Assembly: GCA_963966185.1 (NCBI GenBank)
Contig: CAWZYM010000094.1
Location: 385,001-449,000, forward strand
Length of the DNA: 64,000 nt
Reading direction: 5' to 3'
DNA from: Rhabditoides inermis
Lineage: Eukaryota; Nematoda; Chromadorea; Rhabditida; Rhabditidae
Position 1 is the stretch's first letter; each line of letters begins with the position of its first letter. The position numbers and the translations under genes are program-made. The notes under the pieces were generated by a model. That model worked only from the letters and a program-made list of their open reading frames with translations, ran no database searches and had not been told where the DNA came from. Shown piece by piece: positions 1 to 12,093 of the stretch.

Positions 1-167
1 AGTTTTTACAGTAGAGACTTCGTTGTTGTTTGTTATAACGTGCTAAACGCGGCTCTAAGCACGTATATTACAAGATAACTTTATAGGAAGATATGTTTAC
101 AGGTCGTTTACAGGTCGCCCCTGTTCGTTCTCTCTCTTGTTTCTGGAGGAGCGGTCGATGCGGCCGT

Positions 168-254
168 ATGCGTAGCCGAGCTCTTTTCTGGGCTGCATTC
201 ACGCTCCTTGCCATTGCTACAGCCGCTGCTCCCATGGACGGTAGGACCTTCCCC

Positions 255-291
<37 letters not shown>

Positions 292-593
292 CTCTCTATC
301 ATGTGTTAGTTAGAGTAGGCCGCCGCGCGAGACACCCCGCAGCGCTCCCATTGCCACTACACCATTCAATCACCCCCACAGTCAACACTTTGCATAATGA
401 TCATATTTGGGATCGATTGACGCTTTTCGCGCTGGTTTCGCGTTCTCTTCTTCTCTCTCTCTGATTTATGGTATCAATTCCCCCCTATTCTCTCGCCACA
501 CCAAGTGAGAATTGATAGTGTGTCGATGATTGGGATGGATTGGACAGATCAAAAGAAGACGATCGATCGTCTATCGCCAAATCGAAATCGATT

Positions 594-628
<35 letters not shown>

Positions 629-852
629 CGAATAACAGAGGCGGTGTAATTGATACGAAGGCACGCGGAACACGCCCAAAATCATGCAGAACACGGCAAA
701 AAGGGGTGGAAGAAAGAGGCGCGTGCATACCTCCGTCTCTCTCTCTCTCTCTCCTCTCTCTCTCCCTCTCTCTCTCTTTCTCTCTCTCGCTCTCTCGCTC
801 TCTCTCTCTCGCTCTCTCTCTCGCTCTCTCGCTCTCTCTCTCTCTCCTCTCT

Positions 853-892
<40 letters not shown>

Positions 893-902
893 CTCTCTCT
901 CT

Positions 903-946
<44 letters not shown>

Positions 947-1572
947 CTTGATCAGTTCGTCATAATGCGCTGGAATTCACTACTCGTGATCACAAGAGTC
1001 TCGAAAAAAACGCGCATCAGACATCATGCAGATCGGGCCTGGCACGTTCACATCTCACATTCCAAAAAGGACAACATTTGAAAGCAACGGATAATCGTTG
1101 TTCTTTCTCACGAATCGATTGAGATTTAGGATTAAATGATTCTTTTAAACATTCCGAGTGAAAAATGAGTCGCCAGTGTACCTTTAAGGGAGGTTCTAAG
1201 ATGAATTTTAACCCAAGTTATGGGTCAAAGCAGGGTAAAGTTTCCATTTTTGCCCCAAGTTTCTCGCTGTTAGACTGGAGGTCACGTTTTGAAACTCGGG
1301 CTTAAACTTTGGTCATTCTTTACCCACGCCCAAAACTTTACCCGAAGAGAGCATGAGGCGCTGAAGAGAGACAAAAAAGGTGTGGGGTGGGTAAAGTTTT
1401 GCACAAAAAGCATCTTAGAACCTCCCGTAATAGATTGTTGATGGTGTCATCCATACCATCCCAATCCATCAGTTCTGCCCTAGTGTAATATAAGTGGTTG
1501 TAGTAGTAGTTTTCTCGCATTCCGATCCCCTTTTCTCCTAGGCCCAATAGTAATCCAATCACAATGCGGGCG

Positions 1573-1612
<40 letters not shown>

Positions 1613-1613
1613 A

Positions 1614-1652
<39 letters not shown>

Positions 1653-4600
1653 TCCATAGAAGACACAAACACATGCGTAACGAAGAAAAAACCGAAACCC
1701 GAGTTGCGGAGTGAACGTGCATGTTTGATTTACGCGCGTATGCGCGGCGCATACCATCATTCGAATAATGCGAGCGAGATACTGACAGCCGCAATGGCAA
1801 CATCGACGCATCAGTGATCAGTAAGTGCTAAACATGAATCTATGGCGTTTTACGTACACGTGATTTGAACGTGTTTCACAATTATGTTGCACAGTTGGGT
1901 GTTCCCTCCCATCTTCGGAAAAGTTGCGGTCAGGCTAAAGGTGCGGTCAGTCTCTTCAAAATCAATATCAATGCCGAACTGTTTCGAAGGGATCGCAAGG
2001 CATTCCGAAGTGTTTGGGGGTGTTCGGGAGTGTTCTGAGGGCGATTCGCAAGGCGATTCCGTAGTGTTTCGCTGGCTTTCGGGAGTGTTTCGAAGAGACT
2101 GACCGCAACCTAAACATGAACCTATGGCGTTTTGCGTATACGTGATTTGTCTCGGGCTTTTGCAACGCGTTTCACAGTTATGTTGCACAGTTGGGTGTCC
2201 CCTCCCATCTTCGGAAAGAGTCATCGGGACATCTGGTCTTCCCAGATGACTCTTTTTTATATGTGGTGATGTGTGCCAAGACAGAAAGGCACACATCACC
2301 ACATATAAATTCAGGAGAAACCCACGACTTGCGCGGAGTCCGAATCTATCATTCTCTCTCATCGTCACTCTCCCAACTTTTTTAGTGAAGAATGATGTGA
2401 ACAGAAGAAATGAGGAAAGGGAAGGAGGGAAATCTGCGGATACGTTTTCCTAGACACTGAGAGACTGGCTGGCAAATGGCGAACCATCATAATCTGACCA
2501 TCTATTTGTACGTTAAATACGTTTAGGCCTGTAAACGTTGGATACGTTTAGGCAAAGAAATACGTTTCACGGATACGTTTCCAGGCGAGGGTTCGGCGTC
2601 TTGGTCGGGCGCGTCTCGGTTGCGCGCGCGGCAGCATAGACGGCGACAGAGGGGCAGGCTCGCCCCATTCCAGCAGAACGATCTGCTGTTCGAGCTGCTG
2701 CACAAGGGAGAGGAGGAGGGGGAGGAAAGGAGCGAGCAGAGGAGGAAGGCCAAGGTGGGAGGGAGGGAGGGGAGGGGGGAGAGAGAGGGAGAGAGGGAGA
2801 GAGAGGGAGAGAGAGAGAGACGATGTTCAGAACACTCCGCCGGCGAAGAAAGAGCGCAACGAGGACCTGTGTGCCGCCGAGAGACGCAGCGTCGAGCTCA
2901 ACTCACAATACGACGAGTACGACCCGCCGTTTATTGTAGAAGTGGGTTTCTTATGTTTCCCTTTTTATGTTGAAACTGCTGGTCTTACAGATTGATACGC
3001 ACTTATTTGTTGCTTTGAATTTTTTTCTTCTTTATTTCCATCATATTTTTGTGTGTGGCTGGCACAGTGTGAACTGTAATAAATTATTATTATTATTATT
3101 ATTATTGTTACTATATGTGTTGAGAAAATGAGTGATTGTGATACTTAGATTGTGTGATTATATGGTAATGCATGTTGTTTCTTACAGATCCGGTGCAAAT
3201 CAGTCGCCGAATTCGAGCGCGGTCTCACTCATCACTTGTCAGAACAGGTATGTTTGTTACAGTTGAGTACATATTACACGTAAATCCATAATTGAGTTGC
3301 TTTTAAGTTGATAAAAGTCATAGAGTGGTTGTTTTCGATTTCTTTCGCTTGCAGTTCGAAATACGGTGCTCGTCAGTATCTCTGGCAACTTGTTTTTGGC
3401 TTTGAGTATTATTAAAAATCATATTAACCTAACACAATTGTATTTATTTTTGCAAAAGAACGACGATTCTGCGTTACTTTCGAATCTGCATTGGCAGGAA
3501 TGCAGCTGAAAATTTTAGTTCAAAATTGGTCCCATCCTACCGCTCAAAGCTTCAATATTGCAAAAATTGGGTTCGGAGACATACGCGCAAATGATCGAAC
3601 CTGTCACTTGCTTCATGGCTCAGTGAATGTGCGCTTCGTTGTGGCACCGAGCTCGTTGGTTCGATTCCCGTTCGCGCCAAATATTTTTCGCGTGTGAAAA
3701 TGAGGAGTTGTGGCAGATTGTGGCAGGAATAAGTCGCCACTCTTTCTTTAACCGTATTCGTATTGCTGCAATCTGATTATCCGTTTTTTTTATCTACGAC
3801 TCTACTTATTAGAATGTATGTGATTGACTGGTTGACTGATTTGCTCTTAATTTTTGTTTGACCTATGAACTAGTTACTAGTAAAGTACTATCTTGCTATC
3901 TTGATCTTGAAACATACTATCTTGATCTTGAAACATACTTTCTATTGAGACGTGTGAACTAGTTACTAGTACAACAGTAACTTGTAATAATGAGTGTCGT
4001 CGCCGCCGTTTGTTCTGGAATCCTCCGTGAGAAACGCTGGGCCCGCGCGGAGTAGCCCAATATGAAAGTCAGCAACGCTAGCTCGAAGATTGGATCACTT
4101 GGCACTATGTGGAGTGGATATCGTTCCTTGCGGTCAGTTTGTTACTGGAGTTGCCGCGCTTTTGGATAATCGATGGATATCGATCGATTATCAACATATA
4201 CGTCAATATTGGTTCAATGGTATGGTCCGCAAGACGAAGGCCCTCTATGGATGGAAATGCAAGAGTCCGATTAGTGAACCTGCACCTTCCATTCGGCGCA
4301 AAAATCTATAATACCATCTTAGGTTCTTATGAGTGATTTCGTTTTGTACGTGTCATAATCATATTTGCGATTCCGAATAAACATTTGATTTGATTTGATT
4401 TGATTTGATTTGAACTATGTAGTGATAAGTAATTGAAGTCGTTAATAGTGGACCTGCATATTCCATTAGGTGCTAATGAGTAAGTGATTTCGTTTTTGGA
4501 TGTGTCATGATCATGTTTGTGATTCAGAAAAAAGTGATCTGATTTCATTTTTTTTCAGTCGTGTGTGCGCGGTATGTTGCGATGCGTGCAGCAGTACGCG

Positions 4601-4672
4601 GATGTGCCAGTGACAAGGAGGAGAAGGGGAGGACACTGGCAACCACACCTCGTAAGAGAGGTGCGGACAACC

Positions 4673-4710
<38 letters not shown>

Positions 4711-4715
4711 CTCTC

Positions 4716-4765
<50 letters not shown>

Positions 4766-4782
4766 CCTCTCTTCCTCTCTCT

Positions 4783-4829
<47 letters not shown>

Positions 4830-4902
4830 CTCCTCTTTCCAGGTACCAGTCTCGTGCGACTGCATGTGGCCAGTGGACAAGTATGGCCATCTCGAGCTCT
4901 GA
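168..4902 (+). CDS. Secreted PTTH/Trunk/Noggin-like cystine-knot ligand precursor (six exons)
   Basis: Exons read by eye: 168-240, 2585-2754, 2831-2941, 3188-3247, 4559-4651, 4843-4902; all phases join, giving 188 residues. Residues 1-22 form a classic signal peptide (MRSRALFWAAFTLLAIATAA). A basic pro-region follows (RRRQRGR near residue 46, QRRKAK near 78), with likely proprotein-convertase sites. The C-terminal domain has six cysteines at about 95, 121, 140, 147, 174 and 176. Its pattern, PPFIVEIRC, then CVRGMLRC, then a basic strand, then HWQPHLVPVSCDC, resembles the PTTH/Trunk/Noggin fold, where an aromatic-basic strand precedes a closing CxC. Family knowledge: such ligands are secreted dimers; insect PTTH and Trunk act through the Torso receptor kinase. 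Introns 2 and 5 carry GA and CT tracts in the orientation of other genes here. IL-17 and Spaetzle cystine knots are alternatives. No transcript was available; exon 1 is joined on phase alone. Confidence 0.6.
725..943 (+). repeat. (CT)n low-complexity tract
   Basis: About 220 bases of nearly pure CT with scattered TTTCT, CGCT and CCCT variants, inside the first intron of the ligand gene. A (GA)n tract lies upstream at 595-624. It produces long spurious Ser/Leu frames. Confidence 0.95.
1188..1426. mobile_element. MITE family C, complete copy with 16-bp terminal inverted repeats
   Basis: The element starts GGGAGGTTCTAAGATG and ends with its exact reverse complement at 1411-1426, giving a 239-bp non-coding unit. 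The interior contains GGTAAAGTTTC and TGCCCCAAGTTTCTCGCTGT, which recur in a 5'-truncated copy at 54275-54477 in the TFIIH p34 gene. Short length, terminal inverted repeats and lack of coding capacity fit a non-autonomous DNA transposon. Confidence 0.85.
1576..1651 (+). repeat. (GA)n tract
   Basis: GAGAGA repeats interrupted by GAAAGA, inside intron 1 of the ligand gene. Confidence 0.9.
1832..2225. repeat. MITE family F copy flanked by a ~100-bp direct repeat
   Basis: A central element at 1939-2111 begins AGGTGCGGTCAGTCTCTTC and ends with a near reverse complement (GAAGAGACTGACCGCAACCT). It is flanked by two copies of a roughly 100-bp sequence, at about 1832-1926 and 2114-2219, that share CTATGGCGTTTT, GTTGCACAGTTGGGTGT and CCCTCCCATCTTCGGAAA. 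The GAAGAGACTGACC terminus recurs in introns of the gene at 35.7-40.2 kb. Confidence 0.65.
2254..2307. repeat. Perfect 22-bp inverted repeat (hairpin)
   Basis: The arm TTTATATGTGGTGATGTGTG (plus CC) is followed by about 10 bases and then its exact complement ending CATCACCACATATAAA. In RNA it would fold into a 22-bp stem with a short loop, inside intron 1 of the ligand gene. It could be a snap-back MITE remnant or a small-RNA precursor; nothing here decides which. Confidence 0.7.
3078..3108 (+). repeat. (ATT)n microsatellite
   Basis: About ten ATT units in intron 3 of the ligand gene. Confidence 0.85.
3610..3682 (+). repeat. tRNA-derived sequence (SINE head or tRNA pseudogene)
   Basis: An A-box-like TGGCTCAGTGAA and, about 40 bases later, a perfect B-box GGTTCGATTCC are arranged as in a tRNA and followed by CGCGCCA. 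The acceptor stem does not pair, so a functional tRNA is unlikely. A tRNA-derived SINE or decayed tRNA is more probable. It lies in intron 4 of the ligand gene. Confidence 0.5.
4250..4548 (+). mobile_element. Two tandem retroposon fragments with a (TTTGA)n tail (family R2)
   Basis: Two diverged copies share GAACCTGCACCTTCCATT, GAGTGATTTCGTTTT and GTGTCATGATCATGTTTG. The first ends in a TTTGA pentamer repeat near 4387-4413; the second ends just before the polypyrimidine tract and acceptor of ligand exon 5 at 4559. A fragment of the same sequence occurs near 42844-42880. A tandem-repeat 3' tail and variable 5' ends are typical of non-LTR retroposons or SINEs. Confidence 0.6.
4676..4826 (+). repeat. 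(CT)n tract preceding a 3' splice site
   Basis: About 150 bases of CT repeats fill the last intron of the ligand gene and run directly into the acceptor CTTTCCAG at 4842. Confidence 0.9.
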
Positions 4903-5862
4903 TCGCTTATGAAAGTACAAACCCCGCCCATTTTCGCCCCGCCTCCTCGTTCTCTCCGGTTCCCAGCCTGCTTCCGTGCTGCCCACACAGTCATAATACT
5001 ACACCACAAACAAACAAACAAACAAACACACTCACCAAGACGTGTACATATTCTCATCAATGATTGATTGCCCCCTGTGTTTCGCTTTCCCCGAATCGTT
5101 CCAGTGACGATGCGTAATAAATTATTGCCGATGAGTTGTTGAAGCAACCGAGATAAGTGTGAAATGTCAAACATACGGTTTCATTACAGTTGTGTTGCGG
5201 TTGTGTGGACAGACGGGCGCGGCTGACTGAGCAGCGAAGACGTGCGGCCGACATCCGAACTGACCAACCCAACCTCCTACATGGCGCGAAGCAAACGTCG
5301 GACACGTACAAAGAGGGACGGATATGGACACGGGCGAGATCACTGGAGTCGAAACGTCACTCGAGAACCGCGACCGACAATTGACACTATCATACGCGCC
5401 TCGTATGATTCCCTTTGGTACATCCGTGGTGCCTCAGGACAACACCATTTCTGGTCCTCCTGCGACGCCACACTACCCGAACCCGATACCCGATGAGCCC
5501 CCATGCACAAGATAAGACCATGCGAGGGACTCCTTTATCTCAACGCAAGTCTATATACTACAGTCATAAGGGGAATGTATTCTATTTTAATAGGGTGTAA
5601 ATGGTAGGGTATGATAACACTATCCCGATCGACAGAGTCTGTCCGAGATTTTACGGAACTGTTTTACGCGTGCATGAACGACTACTAACAGTGACTATTG
5701 CTCGAGATCACTCTGACGGTGAAAGAACATGGGTCAGCTGCTGACAAGCTGGGGGGTAATCGAGTATTCAAGTAATCAATGTTTATAGTTTATAAATAAT
5801 TTGTATAATCAAATAATGCAATTTCTGAAAATTATGAAACATTGAATTGAAATGAAAAATGA
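4903..5862 (+). other. Intergenic region between convergent genes, with an unassigned open frame
   Basis: This lies between the stop codon of the ligand gene and that of the minus-strand guanylate cyclase. A likely 3' UTR contains AATAAA near 5113. From about 5258 to 5515 one frame stays open for about 85 codons with a protein-like composition (ending GPPATPHYPNPIPDEPPCTR), but two other frames are also open across much of it. I could not connect it to an upstream exon or to any family. Confidence 0.3.
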
Positions 5863-7639
5863 TCATGTATTATCGTCGTCCTCCTCGCCGGTCAGCAGCC
5901 AGAACGTCTCGAGAGCGCCCTTGCCCTGAAAACGGATGGGATACTGTAGTTTTGAGTGATGACGTCACCTTTATGAGCACCTCTCCCCGCGACTCTGTCC
6001 GATATCCGCCAATCACATTGGTGAGAAAGTGATTCGCGTCCGCAGAGAGATGGATTCTTCCCGCTGCAAAAACATAAACATGGAACTTCCAATTTTCGGG
6101 TTAGGTGTTAGGAAAAGATAATCACACCGTTGTAACAAAGTAGTATGGTAAGAAACTGTGATACTGTACCATACTCGAGAATCGAAATATTCTTCTTCTT
6201 CTGCTTCAGAGTGTGGTACACACGGCCCGGATAGTTGCACAGCGCGCCTCACAGAGAGCGCCTCACACGCAGGCTGCCCTGCGAGTGAATGAGCGCGTAG
6301 CGATTTCAAGAGAGAGAAGTTATCGCGCTCAACCGCTCGCTGGCAAATTCAAAAGAGCAGAGCGTCGCGTGTGTGCGGCGCGGTCGTGGGCCTGACCGCT
6401 CTCGAACTATCCGGACCGTGCGTCGTACAGTACACCGTCTCACGTTTCCCGTTGCTCTCCATCCGGCTGGCGGTGTTGACCGTATCTCCGAATAGACAGT
6501 ACCGGGGCATCGTCAGTCCGACGACTCCAGTCACCACGGCCCCCGTGTGCATCCCGACGCGAATGTTCACCCGCTGCTGCGGCAGGTGCGCGATGCGGAA
6601 GCGCTGGAATGATGTCATCGATTCAGGTTCACTTCGTCAGATCATATTTATCTATTTCGCGTCAGAAGAATCTATTTACAGATTTCTTTACAGTTTCTGT
6701 CTATCCCCTGTCCATTGTCCATCCCTGATGAAGGGTGATAGTGCCGAAACGTTGGATAAAAAGGTGATACTTTTTCGTGGTTTCCGGCTGTGATATCAAT
6801 TCTCATTTAAATTGTTCAAAGTCCTTTATCTAATTGTGATGTGTCATACCTTACCTTGATAGCTCGCAGCATGCCCATCGCCATTTCGGCGATCTCTTTG
6901 GCGTGCGAGTTCCCGTTTCTATGCGGCAGACCCGAGACGCAGAGGTAGCCATCGCCTATAGTCTCCACCTGGAATAATACATAAATTATTGATTGCTTTT
7001 TGTGACTACTCTGTGAATAATTGATGTTTTTTTTATCACACGATCCGGATAAACGTTGACCGAATTGTTTGATTGCGGAATTTAGGAAATCAATGAATAC
7101 TGTTACTTTGTAAACGTCGTGAAGCTCGATGATGGAATCGAACGTGGTGTAGAGATCGTTCAGCAGGGTGACAACCTGAAAAGGAAATTTCAAACCCACG
7201 GTTCGGATAGTTGCACAGTGGACAGTGGCGCTCGCACTGACCGCTCCGCAAGCACGCGACGCGCCAGCTCCACTGAGAATTACCAGCAAGCTCTAGAGCG
7301 CGATAATTTCTTCACTGAAATCGCTATGCGCCCATTCACTTGCAAAGCGGCCTGTGCAACTATCCGGGCCGTTGTTTTTTTCACGTGTTGATAATCAACC
7401 GTATAAATTATTAAATCACATACATTCACAATTACATTTAGCACATAATTGCATAACAATACATAATTATTTAATGTTATTTACAGTTCCATTTTTACTT
7501 ACCTGTAGAGGTGTGCACTTGCTGGCGAGAGTCGTGAACGAGACAACGTCGGAGAAAAATACAGTGACAGACTCGAAGGACTCGGGCTGCACAGACTCGC
7601 CGATCTTCAACTTGTCCGCCACTTGCCTGAAAGAGAGTG

Positions 7640-7680
<41 letters not shown>

Positions 7681-9647
7681 CACTTTGGCAGCATCCTGTA
7701 GAGTAGCTTGTCGCTCTTCTTCTTTTCCTCCACCAGCTCTTTCATCCTCGAATCCACCTCTTCCTCCAGGTTTCCCGCGTACTGCTCCAACATTTTGAAC
7801 ACGTGGTCCATCAGGTTCGTCGCCCTGATATGATCATGATGATGTTTATCAGCGTATCAATCGATTTGATCACCTCCATTGATTGATGGCCTTCAACAGA
7901 TTGCGCACTTGCTCGATGCTGGGTCGTCGCTCCGGATTCTCCGACCAGCAATCACGAATCAGGAGGTTCTGATGGAGGTTCAGTTTGCAAACAAACATTA
8001 TAAACCCACCAATGACGAGTTATCCTCTCCGTTTTCTGATTCGAGCGACGGTCGCAGCTCCTTGTCGCTGTTCCCTCGCTTCAGGCGATATATCAGTTCT
8101 GAATACAGTTCGAGGAATTTTGAGTTCCGCTGTTCCGCTGGTACAGCACACATTTCGAATTTTCGCGCATTCCCGCACTATGTATTTGAAACGCGCGCGC
8201 GCATTCGTGCGGTTATCGTCTGGAGGAGTCACTCTCTTCACTCTCGAGACAATAGTCTGTGCTTTCTTGCGCGGTAACTGATTTGGGGGAAAACGCACCT
8301 TCCACGTCATATTGTTGATTCTCCAGGTCCCACGCGGACGTTCTCGAGACGATTTGTGAGCAGACAATGGCGAACGAATAGACGTCGCCCGGTTTCGTGC
8401 CGAGAGTGGCGCCGCTTCGAATCAGCTCAGGCGCTACCCACAACAGGTCTGAAAACAAAACTTGTTATACACATTTTTGGAAGTACTATTTTGGAATGAT
8501 TGGGTTTGTGCTGATGCGGAAAAGGTAAAAGAAAATAAGCCGTTTTCTGGCTTTTCGGATTTCGGATGCATCAGTACGAACAGGAGCGCGCTGGCGCACC
8601 CTTTTTTATGGGCATAACAAAAAGACAACAAAACAACATCGTTCTCGGCCTACCGTGATGTTTTCGCTGCTCGTGTTCCTTCAAGAAATCCAGACCATAC
8701 AAGAAGATTTTCAGCTGCCACCTAAATATTAAGTCGGAAGTATAAGTGTATAAGTACATCAATTGTCAGCAATCGAACGTTTCAGAAGACGTTAGCTGTG
8801 TTTACGTGAATGGAGAGTAAATCTCTCATTTCTCTACAGTACACCAAATAAAATACACTTCTCACCTGTCATCGAGGAGTACGGTATCGGATGAGATCCA
8901 GCCATGCGCTCCGAGTTTGGAGTGAATGTAGTGCACACCCTCGGCCATATCTCGAATCATCGAGAACTTGAAGAAGCCATCCATCTGCATCGAAGACTTC
9001 TCGATCACGTCCTGAAAAAAATAGTGATACAGTGTACGGATTTTAGCCTAGAGGGAAGAGGAATGGTGCGAATTTCGGCGTCATCAGAAGTGGCTGACGT
9101 ACCGAGATGGTTCCCCTGGCGCAGAATCGCCACAGTGTCAGCCACTGCGGTCCGTCGCAGCACAACCCGATGAACCTGTTCACGTTGCCGTGATCGAGAT
9201 TGCGCAGCTGAAAATCAGTTCGTTTATTGCGAATAACGAGTCTCCCATGTTAGAACAACGATAATTTCATAACAGTATGAATCGATCAATGATAAATTCC
9301 TGATAAAACCACTGACGTGATGAAATTAATCAAAGCTGTTTCGAAAATCTCGGAACCAACCATTCTCAAATGCGCGGCTTGCTCTTTGGTGAGCACCATT
9401 CTTGACGTATGTTTTCGAGCAGCAATGAGTTCTTTCTGAAAGATCACAGTTATATGTCAACTGTCAAATAGTTAGACTTTCACCTCATAGAAGTAGTATG
9501 CTATTTGATCCGTCTCTTTCTGTGCCGATTCCATCGTGATTTTCGTGGAGGTTGTGTGCGTGGATGATAGAGAGCGAGCCGACGAAAATTTAGTCTGAAA
9601 TGTGTGCAGTTCGCAATGTTCTTGTACTCAAAAGTCACTCCACTGTC

Positions 9648-9694
<47 letters not shown>

Positions 9695-10738
9695 CGCGTG
9701 TCCAACTTGCACGCGCTGCAGCCGTTGGGCGCATGGCCAAGAGCGAACTGGCGGATTCTGACTGTACCTTGTCCTTGGCTGACGGTTTGGTGAGTTGGTG
9801 CGTGGATATCTGCCATTGTCGATTCGCCCTTTCTTCCTCGATGCGTCGCATGCTAAATCATTGTGTTTTGATGCCCCCATACGATTACTATTACCGTAGG
9901 ATAACGAAAAATGTGATAAGCATGGACACTATAATGAGAACGATCACTGCGATAACAGCAATCATTATGGGGAGGTTAGCGTCGAAAAATGATAGAGGGC
10001 ATTCCTGAAATGAGGCCAATTTATCTTCCTTCATATATCTGTCTCACCAATCCACTATATCCGCATATCGGCCGGTTCAACGGGGCCTTGCCTCCATAGT
10101 TCACCCAAATTTCCGATTCGTCTGTGTAGTTCGAGATCCAGATCTGAAAAGAGCGTCATGGACACTATAGATACATGTCGTATTGAAGATCATGTGTGTA
10201 TTCACTCAGAGGTCTATCTATCTAGCATATTCGATTTCTATACTGAAGTTGAAGTGTTCATTTTCACGGCAAGCAAAGGATGACTAATAACGAAAAAAGG
10301 CAGGCCTTAAAATAATGTGGATAAACAAGACCAACTCTAGGATACATGTACAACTAGGCTACATGTGCTACGTTGTGATTGTATAGACTGCACCCACCAC
10401 GGGTATCGCTCCGATCACACCGTCGTCGTCTGCGTCCTTGGTCCCCGTCCCTGTCGCATCCTGATCGGTACGCATGTGCAGCACCTGCCGCTGCTGGTTC
10501 GACGCATCTGAAGCGACTGGTGGCTGGTGACTGATGCAAATGGTGACTGGTGGGACTGGTGACTGGTGCTGTGGATTGATATGACGCACCAATAACGTAG
10601 AAGGTGTGGTGCGCGTCGGGCGAGCCATTCGAAGCCATATTGATGGAGCCGGAGAAGCCTGACAGATAATATTATCAATTAATATCGACACTGTAATCAA
10701 TCGATGTTATCGACGAGCAGCAGCAACATCAGCAGAAT

Positions 10739-10790
<52 letters not shown>

Positions 10791-11940
10791 GCTTTCACCT
10801 CACCTTCAAAGGTGCCTTTTGAGTGGTCGAGCAGCTTGGATCCATTGATGTGACCCCGATCGGTCGTCCACAGAGAGGAGTCCGCCTGCAATGATCGAGA
10901 TTCAAAATGTGTGCCCCCTTGAAGCGTTGCCGGAACACTCCAGAATACCTACGAGCAAGAGTCTTTTCGGAATTGCTTATTCCATGTTGCCCCCGACGGT
11001 TCGGATAGTTGCACAGCGCGCCTCTAGCGCTTGCTGGTAATTTCGCGCGTCGCGTGTTCGCGGAGCGGCTGCGCCCGCTGCTGTCGACTGTGCAACTATT
11101 CGGGCCGTGCCCCCCCCCCCTCACCTTGGCAGTTCTGTTCATGGAATAGGCAAACTGCAGCATCGCATCGGCCACATCCATTGCCGGATTACCCTGCAAT
11201 CATATTATCACTATTATCATCATTGATCTTATCACTTATCACTGGTATTATTTATTGACATCTGCCAATAATGCAAAAATCTCACCGGGAGCACGTCGCA
11301 GTCGACTTGGCAATTGAACGGCGGCAGTTTGGATTTCTCTGCAACGGCAGCGAGGAATGTGTTGTTGCCAACACGAAAGCGCAGGTCGGCCTGAATTGAA
11401 GACAATGTAAACATGTAAATGTCGTGCACGAGTAGTTTGTGTAGTTCGACGGTGCAGTAGTATAGCCTGCGCCAGAGCGATAGTTTTCGATGTACCTCGC
11501 TTGCAGTTCAGAACACGGTGCCATAACCGTCTGCCTCTCTTGTTTTGCGCGCCGAGAGCTGACTCTCCGTCTTGCCGAGAGCTGACTCTCCGTCTTTCTC
11601 TGATCTACCCCACCGCGCGCAACTTATTGCGAGCATAGAACTATAGCAAACAATGTCAATTAGTAAGAACATATTCCGGAAAGTTACAGCAGCATAGCAT
11701 TTTGCACAAGAGACATGCGTGCGTGTTACATGCACTCGCGGCGGGGGCAGTTTACATTTGTGTACAACTTGATCCGGTCAGGGAAACTTATTTCGGTTTC
11801 TGAAACTGTCATACCACAATCGTTCTCTTCGCCGCTGTCAGCACATCGTTGTTGTCGAACTCGTCTTTCAGGTTGAGGTACGCATCTGGAAACGTGTCGC
11901 TCTTCTCTCTTTCTTTGTTTCTCTCTCTCTCTCTCTCCCT

Positions 11941-11975
<35 letters not shown>

Positions 11976-12042
11976 CCTCCCTCCCTCCCTCCCTCCCTCT
12001 CTCTCTCTCTCCCTCTCCCCCTCTCTCTCTCCCCCTTTCTCT

Positions 12043-12093
<51 letters not shown>

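Larger units (their letters stand above)
241..2584 (+). other. Intron 1 of the ligand gene, filled with repeats
   Basis: This 2.3-kb interval between the signal-peptide exon and the pro-domain exon holds (CT)n and (GA)n tracts, an inverted-repeat element at 1188-1426, a 100-bp direct repeat flanking another inverted-repeat element at 1832-2225, and a perfect 22-bp hairpin near 2254-2307. Open frames across the CT tracts translate only to Ser-Leu or Arg-Glu repeats and are not genes. An alternative coding exon around 310-460 cannot be excluded, but has no family support. Confidence 0.5.

Noticed and set aside
505..965. Long open frames of Ser-Leu and Arg-Glu repeats on both strands
   Set aside because: They are translations of (CT)n/(GA)n tracts; every frame without TA-containing codons is open in such DNA.
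2585..2754. HEXIM-like match (SRLRA then RGRLAPFQQNDLLFE)
   Set aside because: The resemblance covers about 20 residues; the following exons carry a cystine-knot domain, not the HEXIM coiled coil, so this stretch is read as pro-region of the ligand.
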